A stretch of DNA of 35,877 nucleotides from Acidobacteriota bacterium (GTDB taxonomy: Bacteria; Acidobacteriota; UBA4820; DSQY01): positions 1 to 35,877 of the forward strand of contig JBFMHB010000032.1 in assembly GCA_040752915.1 (NCBI GenBank), written 5' to 3'. A model generated the notes under the pieces. It was not told the origin of the DNA and did not search any database. It saw only the letters and a list, made by a program, of their open reading frames with translations. Positions 1 through 7,853 of the stretch are shown here, one piece after another. Both the position numbers and the translations under genes were made by a program. The number at the start of each line of letters is the position of its first letter. Within the stretch, counting starts at the first letter, position 1.

Positions 1-1380
1 GCTCCGAACGGACCCCAACGCCGAGGGGAGCCAGAGAAAAACGCGCCCCAGCCCCGCCAGGATCCACAGGAGCCCGTCTCCCGCAAGAGGGACGAAGGCG
101 AGACCCGCCATGTAGGGAATCCCGAAAGCCAACAGTCCGAGGAGGGGAACCGACGCCAGGGGCGTGGCCAGCCATCCCAGGAGGGAGATCCGGTGGAAGG
201 TGAGGGCCAGGATCGGAAGCGTGGCGAGCTGGGCGCACAAGCCGACCCAGAGAAGGCGGAGGACCTGTTGCCGCAGGCCCGGTCCAGAAAGGGACTCGGG
301 GAGGGCATCCCACAGGATCAGGATCCCGAAGGTGGCCGCGAAGGTGAGCTGGAAGCCCGCGTCGAGCAGCCAGGCCGGATGGAGGACCAGCAGGGCCGCC
401 AGGGCGAAGGACCAGGCCCCGAAAGCGCCCTGGGGGCGCGCCAACAGACGGGCCGTCAGGAACAGCCCCGCCATCAGCAGGGCGCGGGTCAGGGAAGCGC
501 TCGATGCGGCCAGGAGTCCGAAGAGGCCCAGGAGGATGAGCCCCGCACCGTCGCGCACGGAGGGGGAGACCCCGGTGGCGTGAGCGAGGAAAGAAAACAG
601 GAGGAGCAGAAGGCCCACGTGCTGTCCGGAAAGGGCCACGAGGTGATAGAGCCCCGAACGGCTGAGCACCTCCACCTGGTCCTCGGAAAGGAGCCCGCGC
701 TCACCCAACAGGACCGCCAGGAGAATGGCGGCGTCGCCTCCCTCCGCCCGCAGGAACCGTGACTCCAGAGCCCTCCTGTATCGGGAGACGAGGCCCAGGA
801 AGGGAGGTGGGGAGGCGCGAAAGAGGCCCGGGCTTCGGCAGGTGGCGACCAGGTCCGTCCCCTCCCGCTCCAGCCGGGCGGCTCGGTCGGGCTGTCCCGG
901 GTTGGTGGGCGGCCGAGGAGCCTCCAGGCGGAGACTGGCTTCGAAGGCGCTTCCTTCCACGGGCGGGGGGATGGGCAGGTAGGCCAGGACCCGGCTGCGG
1001 CACGGATGGTCCCCTCCGGCCCCCCCGAAGGTGGAGACGCGAAGGAGGCAGCGACTGCCATCCACCCACGGCTGGGCGTGGACGACCGAACCGCGCACCC
1101 AGACGAACGCCTCCCCTCCGGCTTCCCGGACGAGTATCTCGAGGCCGTCGGGTTCGGGCTCCCGCAGGCCGAGTCCGCCGATCCAGAGTCCGAGCACGGC
1201 GGCGAAGAGCGCCGTGGAGGCCGTTCGAAGTCGGGGTTTCGAAGCGCAGAGGGCGGCCAGGGCGGCGGAGGCGGCCATTGGGAAGATGGACGTCGCCAGA
1301 AAATTGGCCGCCCCCGCGCCAGCGGCCAGCGCGAGGACGAGCGCGGTCCGGCGGCCGGGTTCAACGCCCACGCGCCCCAC
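1..1380 (-). CDS. comEC: ComEC/Rec2 competence protein, C-terminal part outside window
   Basis: This gene encodes the inner-membrane channel that brings single-stranded DNA into the cytoplasm during natural transformation. Reading the minus strand in the frame whose codons begin at positions 1, 4, 7 and so on gives an open frame to the left edge. It has a hydrophobic N-terminus, a soluble DUF4131-like segment with a beta-rich region, then the family signature LYHLVALSGQHVGLLLL near 601-650, followed by many hydrophobic helices of the Competence domain. The metallo-beta-lactamase-like tail, if present, lies beyond position 1. Start: GTG at 1380 is a reasonable choice, with TTG at 1392 and GTG at 1371 as alternatives; no convincing Shine-Dalgarno decides between them. 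A strong GC hairpin (1411-1441) separates it from the upstream selenoprotein gene. Prepilin peptidase and PilT in the same window fit a competence/type IV pilus setting. Family assignment is confident; the start is not. Confidence 0.9.
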   Translation of the reverse strand, partial: MGRVGVEPGRRTALVLALAAGAGAANFLATSIFPMAASAALAALCASKPRLRTASTALFAAVLGLWIGGLGLREPEPDGLEILVREAGGEAFVWVRGSVVHAQPWVDGSRCLLRVSTFGGAGGDHPCRSRVLAYLPIPPPVEGSAFEASLRLEAPRPPTNPGQPDRAARLEREGTDLVATCRSPGLFRASPPPFLGLVSRYRRALESRFLRAEGGDAAILLAVLLGERGLLSEDQVEVLSRSGLYHLVALSGQHVGLLLLLFSFLAHATGVSPSVRDGAGLILLGLFGLLAASSASLTRALLMAGLFLTARLLARPQGAFGAWSFALAALLVLHPAWLLDAGFQLTFAATFGILILWDALPESLSGPGLRQQVLRLLWVGLCAQLATLPILALTFHRISLLGWLATPLASVPLLGLLAFGIPYMAGLAFVPLAGDGLLWILAGLGRVFLWLPSALGSVRS

Positions 1381-1410
1381 CTCCTCTCCCAAGCCCGGGC
1401 CCGACGCAAA

Positions 1411-1441
1411 GGGCCTCCCACGCGCGGGGCGGGGGAGGCCC
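1411..1441 (-). terminator. GC hairpin between selenoprotein gene and comEC
   Basis: A perfect 9-bp inverted repeat (GGGCCTCCC / GGGAGGCCC) with a 13-nt loop lies in the 73 to 85-base gap between the stop at 1466 and the comEC start. No T-run follows, so it may act as a weak terminator, an attenuator or an mRNA 3'-end stabiliser rather than a canonical intrinsic terminator. Confidence 0.5.
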
Positions 1442-1465
1442 GTGGACCATTCGGATCGACCGAAC

Positions 1466-2533
1466 CTACTCGGCTCCGGCCTCCATCTTGAGGATCTTCT
1501 CCCTCTGACCCTTGAGGTAGGCGTCGTCCGGGTTCTTGGCAACGGCCTTCTCGATGGCGGCGAGGGCCTCGGACCTCTTGCCCATCTTGTAATACACCTC
1601 GGCGAGCGTGTCGAGGATCCCCGGGTCCTCGTGGCTCAGGGTCACGGCCCGCTGGGCGGCCAGAGCGGCCTTGTCGAGCTCCACGCCCAGCTCGGCGCAG
1701 TGCCAGGCGTACCCGTTGAGGAATCCCGAATCGTCCTGCTTGGAGGGGAGGATCTCGTGGTACAGGGCGAGCATCAAGTCCTGGGCCTTTTGCTTCTCCT
1801 CGGGGGACTTCGCGGCTCGGGCCTGCCTGCGGTGATAACCCGACAGTGCGTCGAAGGCCTCATCGGCGTAAGGCTGAGTCCCCTTCAGAGCAAGGCCCTT
1901 CAGGACCTCCTGGCCCCGGGGAGGGTCCTCCCGGAGGAGGGCCTGCCCCTGGATCAAGTCCAGGCCGAGCACCTCCTGGGCCCTGTCGGAAGGCCAGCCG
2001 CTCCGTGCCGTTTCCACCCAGGCCAGAGCGTCCTTGGCCGAGCCGCGCCCGAGGTACTTTTCCGCGATGTCGCGGGCGAGTTCCGGGGAGGCGCCGACCC
2101 GGTGGCGGTCCAGGAGGTCGTCGAGGGTGTCCACTCCGTAGAGGTAGGCGAGGAGCGTTCGGGTCCATTCGGACCGCCCCTCGTATCCGATGATCCGGTC
2201 CACTTCTTTCCCGCGTCCGTCCAGGATCACCGTGGTCGGTATGCCCCGGAGGTTGAAGGCGCGGCTCTGCTCCTTGCCCTCGGGGGTATCCGTGTTCAGG
2301 CGCACCAGAACGGCCGCCTTCGAGAGTTTCTCCAACATGGGGGGCGTCAGGACTTCACGGTCCAGTTTTGTGCAGCTCCCTCACCAGTCGGCGTAAAACT
2401 TGAGGACCACCACCGTCCCCCTCTCCGCGGCCGCGGCCTTGGCCTGGTCCAGGGTGCCCTGAAACCAGCTTCCTTCGGCGGCCGAGAGGGCGAGAGGGGC
2501 GGCCAGAACGAGCGCGCCAATCCAACGTCGCAT
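1466..2533 (-). CDS. Exported thioredoxin-fold/TPR protein, probable selenoprotein (UGA at residue 51)
   Basis: Read from ATG 2533 this is a 355-residue protein with one internal in-frame UGA at 2381-2383. The start follows a near-perfect Shine-Dalgarno (GGAGGTGA) and encodes a signal peptide (MRRWIGALVLAAPLALSAAE). Next comes a thioredoxin fold with FYADW-UGA-GSCTKLD, so the UGA replaces the first cysteine of the CxxC site, giving UGSC at residues 51-54. The cis-proline segment GIPTTVILDG lies about 50 residues later, as expected for the fold. The C-terminal half contains TPR-like helices, the clearest being EDPGILDTLAEVYYKMGKRS. It probably acts as a periplasmic thiol/selenol-disulfide oxidoreductase with a TPR scaffold. 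A caller that treats UGA only as stop would start at 2338 and lose the signal peptide and active site. The alternative is a Cys-to-stop mutation or sequencing error (TGC/TGT to TGA). No Sec-insertion gene is in the window. Confidence 0.8.
2350..2363 (-). promoter_or_regulatory. Possible bacterial SECIS stem-loop
   Basis: On the mRNA, a GGAC / GUCC stem encloses the 6-nt loop CGUGAA, with the loop starting 21 nt after the UGA. As I recall the bacterial SECIS model, it needs a small apical loop 16-37 nt after the UGA with a G in one of the first two loop positions; here G is second. A GGG right after the UGA could pair with the CCC run just before codon ATG 2338 to form a lower helix. The upper stem is short, so this is suggestive only. 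Confidence 0.45.
2381..2383 (-). other. In-frame UGA, probable selenocysteine codon
   Basis: The codon sits between the sequence for FYADW and GSCTKLD in a thioredoxin active site. Its position is exactly that of the catalytic N-terminal cysteine, the standard replacement site in redox selenoproteins. Coding character, signal peptide and ribosome-binding site upstream, and the thioredoxin body downstream, are all in the same frame. Confidence 0.78.
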
Positions 2534-2535
2534 GG

Positions 2536-2543
2536 TCACCTCC
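2536..2543 (-). promoter_or_regulatory. Ribosome-binding site fixing the selenoprotein start
   Basis: GGAGGTGA lies two bases before ATG 2533. It matches the anti-Shine-Dalgarno almost perfectly, though the spacing is short, and supports translation starting upstream of the UGA rather than at the internal ATG 2338. Confidence 0.75.
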
Positions 2544-2570
2544 ATACGTAGAGTAACATGATCGGAGCGG

Positions 2571-4331
2571 TCAGGGTTCCAGCCGGGGGCCCGTCCGCGG
2601 CAGGATCAGGCGGAATCCGGCGCCTCCCAGGTCCGACTTGAAGGCCACGAGATCCCCTCCGTGCTCCCTCGCGATCTTGCGCGCGATGGGTAGGCCCAGG
2701 CCCGTTCCACCGGGTTTCTGGCTGGAAAAGGGCGTGAACACGGACTCTTCCATGCCGGCGGGGAGTCCGGGGCCGTCGTCCTCCACGACGATGGCCACCT
2801 CCCCCGCGGTCTCCGCGGCCTGAAGCCGCACGCGCCCCGGCCGGCCCGCCGAGGTGGCGGCCTCCGCCGCGTTTCGAGCCAGGTTGCGAACGGCCCTCGA
2901 GAGGGCATCGGGGTCGGCTTCCGCTTCAAGGCCTTCGGAGCACTCCACCTCGACTTCAAGGCCCGGGGAGGATTCCCGGAGGAGGGAGGCCTCCTGGAGG
3001 AGCAGTTCCCGCAGGGCCACCTGTTCACGGGCGATGGGCAAGGGGCGGGCGAATTCCAGGAGATTTTGGACCACCTGCTCCACGCGGGCCGCTTCCTCGC
3101 GAAGCGCCCGAAAGTGGCCGTCTCCGGAGAGGCCCGGATGGTCGGCCTCCAGGAGCCTCAGGTGCGCGAGAAGTGCGCCGAGGCTGTTGCGGACCTCATG
3201 GGCCACTCCCGCGGCCACCTCCCCGAGCCGGCTGAGGGACTCGGTTTCCCGCAGGGCCCTTCTCAGGGACGCCACGCCCGTCTGGTCTTTCAATAGGAGC
3301 AGATGACCCTTCCGCTGGTGGAGGAGGTTGAAGAGGGGGATGCCCGCCACCTGGAGGACCACTCCCGGTGCACCCTCCACCTCGTCCCTCAAGGCGATGG
3401 CGCGGGTCTCCCGCGCCTCGTCCAGCACGTCGCGGACGGCCGGCCGGGTCGCCAGGAGCGCCGCCTCCGTGTCTCCCAGCCGCGGGATCTCGGTGAGACC
3501 GAGCAAGCTCCGCGCCGAAGCGTTCAGCCCGATGAGCCGCCCCTCCTCGTCGAACCGCAGAAATCCCGCGTCGAGGTTCGCGCTGAGCGTCTCCGCGAGC
3601 CCCTCCACTTCTTCGAGGCGGCGGCGCTCTCGCGCGTGCAGGGCCTCCAATTCGGTGGTCCGGCTCCTCAGCTCGGCGAGGGCCTTTTGAAAGACCTGAA
3701 TGGCGGCCCCCTCCGTGGGGGAAGGTGCCTCCGAGGCGAGGAGACTCCCGGCTTCCCTCAGGCTGGCTTCCATGCCCCGGTAAGCGCCGTAAAGGCGGCT
3801 GGAGAACCAGGTCATGAGAGCCAGGAGGGCGGCGAGGGCCAACAGGTCCACGGCGAGCGCGGCCACGTACCGCCCGCGCAAGGCCGCGAAGGCGGGAGCC
3901 TGGAACGCCACCACGAGGGTCCGGCCGTCCTCGAAGGTGCGCGCGTAGTGGGGATGGGACCCCTCAAACGCCACCACGTCGGACCCGGCAGGCGGAACCG
4001 CGAGGACCGGTGGGGCGAAACCGGCGTCCCCCCAGAGGACCCGCTTTCCCAGGAGGAGGGCGGCGCCCCGCGGACGGACGGCCGCGTCCTTGGGAGGGGC
4101 CCCAGGAAGGATGCGCCCCGAAAGAGATCCCGAGCCGGGTGACAGGGGGAGGTGGGCCGCCCGCGCCGCGGCCAGCCGCCCGATCATGGAAGCCTGGCTC
4201 TCGACGAGCCCCCTCTCCCGGGCCAGGGAGCGGGACAGGGAGAGGACGAGCCACAGGCCGGCCACGGTGAGGGCGCCGCACAGGAGGAGCCACGTCCACG
4301 CGGAGGCCGTTTTTCGGTCAAAGGCCGTCAT
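2571..4331 (-). CDS. Membrane-bound PAS sensor histidine kinase
   Basis: This is a 586-residue two-component sensor kinase. Transmembrane helices lie near residues 12-32 and 165-187 and bracket an extracytoplasmic sensor. A coiled coil follows, then a PAS-like domain (LDAGFLRFDEEGRLIGLNAS), an H-box HEVRNSLGALL with the phospho-acceptor histidine near residue 378, an N-box NLARNAAEAA, a G1 box VEDDGPGLP, an F-box VFTPFSSQK and a G2 box GGTGLGLPIA. The layout resembles NtrB/AtoS-type kinases that partner sigma54 response regulators, but no regulator is adjacent. ATG 4331 overlaps the prepilin peptidase stop (ATGA), so translation is probably coupled. A far longer open frame to 5702 exists, but its extra N-terminal part is low-complexity Arg/Pro/Ser shadow of the upstream genes. 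Confidence 0.92.
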   Translation of the reverse strand: MTAFDRKTASAWTWLLLCGALTVAGLWLVLSLSRSLARERGLVESQASMIGRLAAARAAHLPLSPGSGSLSGRILPGAPPKDAAVRPRGAALLLGKRVLWGDAGFAPPVLAVPPAGSDVVAFEGSHPHYARTFEDGRTLVVAFQAPAFAALRGRYVAALAVDLLALAALLALMTWFSSRLYGAYRGMEASLREAGSLLASEAPSPTEGAAIQVFQKALAELRSRTTELEALHARERRRLEEVEGLAETLSANLDAGFLRFDEEGRLIGLNASARSLLGLTEIPRLGDTEAALLATRPAVRDVLDEARETRAIALRDEVEGAPGVVLQVAGIPLFNLLHQRKGHLLLLKDQTGVASLRRALRETESLSRLGEVAAGVAHEVRNSLGALLAHLRLLEADHPGLSGDGHFRALREEAARVEQVVQNLLEFARPLPIAREQVALRELLLQEASLLRESSPGLEVEVECSEGLEAEADPDALSRAVRNLARNAAEAATSAGRPGRVRLQAAETAGEVAIVVEDDGPGLPAGMEESVFTPFSSQKPGGTGLGLPIARKIAREHGGDLVAFKSDLGGAGFRLILPRTGPRLEP

Positions 4332-5125
4332 GGCGGGGAGGGGAGGAGGAGCGCCTGGTACCGGCTCCAGAAGGCCGGTCCCCAAAAGAGGGCTCCGAGA
4401 CCGGCGGCGCAAAGAAACGTGCCGAAGGGCAGGGGGGTTCGGCGGTCCTTCCCCGCGGCCAGGAGGTACGCCCCCCCGGCCAGGGTCCCGATCAAGGCGC
4501 CCCCGAAGAGGGCGAGGAGCATCCCCTTCCATCCCAGGAACGCTCCCAGCATGGCCAGGAGCTTCACGTCTCCCCAGCCCATGGCCTCCACCGAGAAGAG
4601 GGCGTAGGCGCCGATGAGGGCCGCGGGCAGGGCCGCGCCGAGGACCGCCCCGAGGAGGGACGCCCAGGGGGTCGTCCAGGGAACGAAGAACGAGGAGCCG
4701 AGCCCCAGCGCGATGCCGGGGAGGGTGAGGCGGTCCGGCAGGATCTGGTGTTCCAGGTCGATGAGTCCCAGGCACAGGGCGAGGAAGGAAAAGAGGGCTC
4801 CGATGGCGGAGGCGGGGCTGGGGCCGAAGGCGGCGGCGCACGCGAGAAAGAGCCCTCCCATGGCCGCCTCCACGAGGGGATACCGGGGGCTGATGGGCGT
4901 CCGGCACGAGGCGCACCGGCCTCGGAGGGCCACCCAGGAGAGGAGGGGGACGTTCTGAAACCACCGGATGGGAGCGGCGCAGGCGGGACAGCGGGAACCC
5001 GGCGAGACCACGGATTCGCCTCGTGGGAGCCGGTGGATCAGGACGTTGGCGAAGGAGCCCCACACCAGCCCCAAGAGCCCGGCGGCGGGCAGAAAGAGGG
5101 AGGCATCGAACAGGGGGCTCACCAT
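4328..5125 (-). CDS. pilD: Type IV prepilin peptidase (leader peptidase/methyltransferase)
   Basis: This 265-residue inner-membrane aspartic protease cleaves and N-methylates type IV prepilins and type II secretion pseudopilins. The N-terminal domain has the two CxxC pairs (CPACAAPIRW and CASCRTPISP) typical of full PilD. The catalytic aspartates lie in GLIDLEHQILPD and GWGDVKLLAMLG, the GxGDxK hallmark, with about seven hydrophobic helices overall. The length is typical. ATG 5125 is preceded by a GGGGAG-like ribosome site, and the start overlaps the end of the upstream TPR gene by 7 bases. With pilT at 8960 and comEC at the left edge it indicates pili and/or competence. Confidence 0.95.
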   Translation of the reverse strand: MVSPLFDASLFLPAAGLLGLVWGSFANVLIHRLPRGESVVSPGSRCPACAAPIRWFQNVPLLSWVALRGRCASCRTPISPRYPLVEAAMGGLFLACAAAFGPSPASAIGALFSFLALCLGLIDLEHQILPDRLTLPGIALGLGSSFFVPWTTPWASLLGAVLGAALPAALIGAYALFSVEAMGWGDVKLLAMLGAFLGWKGMLLALFGGALIGTLAGGAYLLAAGKDRRTPLPFGTFLCAAGLGALFWGPAFWSRYQALLLPSPP

Positions 5126-5994
5126 TGGCCGTAGGCTCCCCTGAAATTGAAGGGCTTGCTGCACCGCACGTCCCCGCTGGAGGGGTCGTACAGGTACGGT
5201 TCCCCGTAGGGGTCCATGGGCACTCCGGGAAGGAAGCCGTCCCGGACCAGGTCCGAGAGGCGCTGGGGACGAGCCCCCTTTGCTTTCGTGAAGGCGTCCA
5301 CCGCGGCCTCCAGCCGCCTGAGGTCGATCTTGACCCGAAGATCGAAGATGTTTCGGTCCGCGGCCAGGCGGAAGAACCGGCCGCGCGAGGAATCGTCGCC
5401 CTCGAACTGGCCGCGAATCTTGGTCCAGAACTCGAGAGATCGCTCGTAATCCCCTCTGTACTTGAGGGAGTTGGCCAGCATGTCCTTGATGAGGATCTCC
5501 TCCGGGTTCCGGTCGTGGGCGATCTGGAAGTAGCGCGCCGCCTGCTCGTAGTCCTTGGCCTGGAAGAAGGCGTAGGTGCCCGCCTCCCATGGCAGAAGCC
5601 AGTTCTTGGAATTGAAGGAGATGCCCTTGTCGGCCAGGCGGTAGAGGGCGTCCCAGTTCTGGTCCAGGGACAGGAAGAGGCACCCGAAGATGTACGCCTC
5701 ATAGAATCGAGGGTCCAGGTCCGTCAGGGTGTCAAAGGTCCGCGAGAGGTAGGTGCCCCGCACCTCCTTGCCATACCGGTCGAAGTACTGCACCGCCCAT
5801 ACGAAGATCAGGTCCGCCCAGAGATTCCTCTGGCCCAGGCTGGCCACCTTCATGTATCCGCTGGAGGGTATGTAATACGAGCGAAACTCGTCGGAGTACC
5901 CGGCGCGGAGGTCGGCGAGGCTCGAGTGAAGCGACCCCGCCGTCACCAGCAAGGCCGCCAGAAGGATCAAGGCCAGGGCGTGCCGGAGGTTCAT
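5119..5994 (-). CDS. Exported or membrane-anchored TPR-like protein
   Basis: The 291-residue product has an N-terminal signal/anchor (MNLRHALALILLAALLVTAGS). Helical TPR-like repeats include DLDPRFYEAYIFGCLFLS, NSKNWLLPWEAGTYAFFQAK and YEQAARYFQIAHDRNPEE. The C-terminal stretch DGFLPGVPMDPYGEPYLYDP resembles a conserved segment in type II secretion/pseudopilin-like proteins, which is a loose resemblance. No enzymatic motif is visible. The start overlaps the ABC permease stop (ATGA) and the end overlaps pilD, so it belongs to one translation-coupled series. It may be an assembly or scaffold factor at the cell envelope; its specific function is unknown. Confidence 0.8.
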   Translation of the reverse strand: MNLRHALALILLAALLVTAGSLHSSLADLRAGYSDEFRSYYIPSSGYMKVASLGQRNLWADLIFVWAVQYFDRYGKEVRGTYLSRTFDTLTDLDPRFYEAYIFGCLFLSLDQNWDALYRLADKGISFNSKNWLLPWEAGTYAFFQAKDYEQAARYFQIAHDRNPEEILIKDMLANSLKYRGDYERSLEFWTKIRGQFEGDDSSRGRFFRLAADRNIFDLRVKIDLRRLEAAVDAFTKAKGARPQRLSDLVRDGFLPGVPMDPYGEPYLYDPSSGDVRCSKPFNFRGAYGQW

Positions 5995-6791
5995 AGGAGG
6001 TCTCGACGTCGGAAACTCAGGGCCGAGGCCGACAGGAGGATCACCACGAACAGGAGCGTGTAGAGGGTGGCCCGGGGCGTGAACCCGGGCGCCACCGGAA
6101 GGTCGTGGGCGACGAGGTCCGTGATGCTCAACATGTTCAGGTCGGGAAGCACGTGGTACAGGAGGACGATGATCTTGCGCCCGAAGACCGACTCCACCTG
6201 GGGAAGGAGAACCTCGGGCAGGGCCGAACTCGTGTGGCCGATCACGTAGAAGGCGGCGGTGCACAACGCGCTGACCACGGGCGAAGCCACGGAGGAGAAG
6301 AAGATCGCCACCGCCGTGAGCACCATCAGTTCGAGGGCCGTGAAGTAGGCGGCCGCGAAGATCCGCGGCGTGAATCCACCCACGAGGACGAGGACCAGGG
6401 ACAGGACCGCCACCATGGCGGCGAGGTTCACCAGGAGCACGAGGAGGAGGCCGGCGTAGCGTCCCAGGATGAAACGGCCCCGATCCACCGGCTTGGAAAG
6501 AATGTTGTAGATGGTCTTCTTTTCGATCTCCTGGTAGACGAGGCCGATCCCGACGAAGATGGCGGTGAGCGCCGTGAAATAGGAGATGGTGGACAGGCCC
6601 ACGTCCAGGACGACCTTGCGAAGGATCCCCACGGCGAGAAAGCCGAGAACGTAGGAGAATCCCAGCAGGCCCACGGCGAATGCCAGCAGGATGTAAAAGA
6701 CGCGGCTGCGGACAGACTCCCGGAAGGTGTTGCGGGCGATGGCCCATACCTGGGCGCGAAAGAGGCGCGCCGATTCGCGGGTCGGGATCAT
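5991..6791 (-). CDS. ABC-2 type transporter permease
   Basis: The 266-residue integral membrane protein has about six hydrophobic helices and the organisation of ABC-2 permeases of the NosY/multi-copper type. An N-terminal cytoplasmic segment (WAIARNTFRESVRSRVFYIL) leads into helix 1, and the loop YQEIEKKTIYNILSKPVDR is typical of this subfamily. It overlaps the ATPase gene by 4 bases (ATGA) and should form a two-gene exporter with it. The substrate is unknown. Confidence 0.88.
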   Translation of the reverse strand: MIPTRESARLFRAQVWAIARNTFRESVRSRVFYILLAFAVGLLGFSYVLGFLAVGILRKVVLDVGLSTISYFTALTAIFVGIGLVYQEIEKKTIYNILSKPVDRGRFILGRYAGLLLVLLVNLAAMVAVLSLVLVLVGGFTPRIFAAAYFTALELMVLTAVAIFFSSVASPVVSALCTAAFYVIGHTSSALPEVLLPQVESVFGRKIIVLLYHVLPDLNMLSITDLVAHDLPVAPGFTPRATLYTLLFVVILLSASALSFRRRDLL

Positions 6792-7714
6792 GGCGCGGCC
6801 CCCGGCGGCACCTGGGCCAGAAACAGGTCCTCGAGGGACACCTTCTGAGGGGTCACGGATCGGACCCGGGCGCCCGCCCGGCGCGCCTCGTCCAGGAGGG
6901 TCTGAAGGGCTTCCTCCCGGGAGACCCTGACCAGGACTTGGGACCCCATCCGGGCCAGGATCTCCGCATCCGGAGGGGGCGCGAAGGCCGTCTGGGCCAG
7001 AAGCGTCACGTCCCAGAACCGGACCTCCGAGCCCAACAGGCTGTCCAGGGGTCCCTCCCGGACCACGCGGCCTCCCATGAGAATGGCCACCGCGTCGCAG
7101 ATGGCTTCGGCGTCGGCGAGGATGTGGGACGAGAAGAAAACCGTCTTTCCCTGGTGCCTGAGGTCCAGGATGAGGTCTCGGATCTCGCGGCGGCCGATGG
7201 GATCCAGGCCGCTCATGGGCTCGTCGAGGAGGACGAGTTCGGGATCGTTGATGAGCGCCTGGGCCAGGCCGATCCGCTGAAGCATCCCTTTGCTGTACTT
7301 CCGCAGCTGGAGCCCGCCCTTGCCCTCGAGGCCGACGGTCCGGAGCAACCGAGTCCCCCGGTCCGCTGTTTCGCGCGCGGAGAGCCCGAAGAGGCGCCCC
7401 ATGAAGTCCAGGAGTTCGGACCCCGTGAGGTAATCGTAGAAATAGGGCGCCTCGGGAAGAAACCCGATGCGGGCCCTCGCCGACGGATCCCCAAGGGGCC
7501 GGCCGAGGATCCGCACGTGGCCCGAATCGGCGAAAAGCAGGCCCATGAGGATCTTGAGCGTGGTCGTCTTTCCCGCGCCGTTGGGACCGAGGAACCCGTA
7601 GATTCCGCCGCGGGGAACCTCCAGGGTGACCCCCTTCAACACGGGGTGCCTGCCCACGGAGAGGTGGCCCTTGAAGGACTTGGTCAGGTCCTCGATGGCA
7701 ACGGCCGGAACCAT
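6788..7714 (-). CDS. ABC transporter ATP-binding protein
   Basis: The 308-residue ATPase has Walker A GPNGAGKTT, signature YSKGMLQRIGLAQAL, Walker B LVLLDEPMSGLDP and switch His SSHIL. A C-terminal extension of about 80 residues is of the kind found in ABC-2 export ATPases. ATG 7714 was chosen because it begins the conserved strand VAIEDLTKSF and follows an AGGAG ribosome site; a longer open frame to 7924 would run into the divergent threonine aldolase gene. It is the first gene of the leftward operon, just inside a plausible promoter at 7738-7767. Confidence 0.92.
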   Translation of the reverse strand: MVPAVAIEDLTKSFKGHLSVGRHPVLKGVTLEVPRGGIYGFLGPNGAGKTTTLKILMGLLFADSGHVRILGRPLGDPSARARIGFLPEAPYFYDYLTGSELLDFMGRLFGLSARETADRGTRLLRTVGLEGKGGLQLRKYSKGMLQRIGLAQALINDPELVLLDEPMSGLDPIGRREIRDLILDLRHQGKTVFFSSHILADAEAICDAVAILMGGRVVREGPLDSLLGSEVRFWDVTLLAQTAFAPPPDAEILARMGSQVLVRVSREEALQTLLDEARRAGARVRSVTPQKVSLEDLFLAQVPPGAAP

Positions 7715-7737
7715 CGACTCTCCTACGGTAGAGCCCC

Positions 7738-7767
7738 AGGATAGACCAGGGGTCTTTCCCGAGGCAA
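7738..7767 (-). promoter_or_regulatory. Candidate sigma70 promoter for the leftward operon
   Basis: On the minus strand TTGCCT and TATCCT are separated by 18 bases, with TATCCT about 24 bases before the ABC ATPase start. It shares the intergenic region with the opposite promoter at 7775-7803. Confidence 0.4.
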
Positions 7768-7774
7768 CCCCGCG

Positions 7775-7803
7775 TTGGGCTCCCCGGCGGGAGCGTCTAT
7801 AAT
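7775..7803 (+). promoter_or_regulatory. Candidate sigma70 promoter for threonine aldolase
   Basis: TTGGGC and a perfect TATAAT are separated by 17 bases, about 50 bases before the ATG at 7854. A consensus -10 box in such GC-rich DNA is unlikely by chance. Confidence 0.6.
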
Positions 7804-7853
7804 AAGACGCCCGAGCGGCGTCGAGGCCGCGGGAGGGACGGGGGAGGATCAGC

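Noticed and set aside
489-1421. 310-residue minus-strand frame over the comEC region
   Set aside because: Low-complexity Arg/Ser/Pro composition; the adjacent frame holds the ComEC signature.
1466-2338. Annotating the thioredoxin/TPR gene from ATG 2338 only
   Set aside because: This start lacks a good ribosome site and cuts the thioredoxin fold just after its active site; the upstream frame has the signal peptide and ribosome site.
2571-5702. One 1043-residue minus-strand frame
   Set aside because: Only the part from ATG 4331 has protein-family content. The rest is a shadow of pilD and the TPR gene in another frame.
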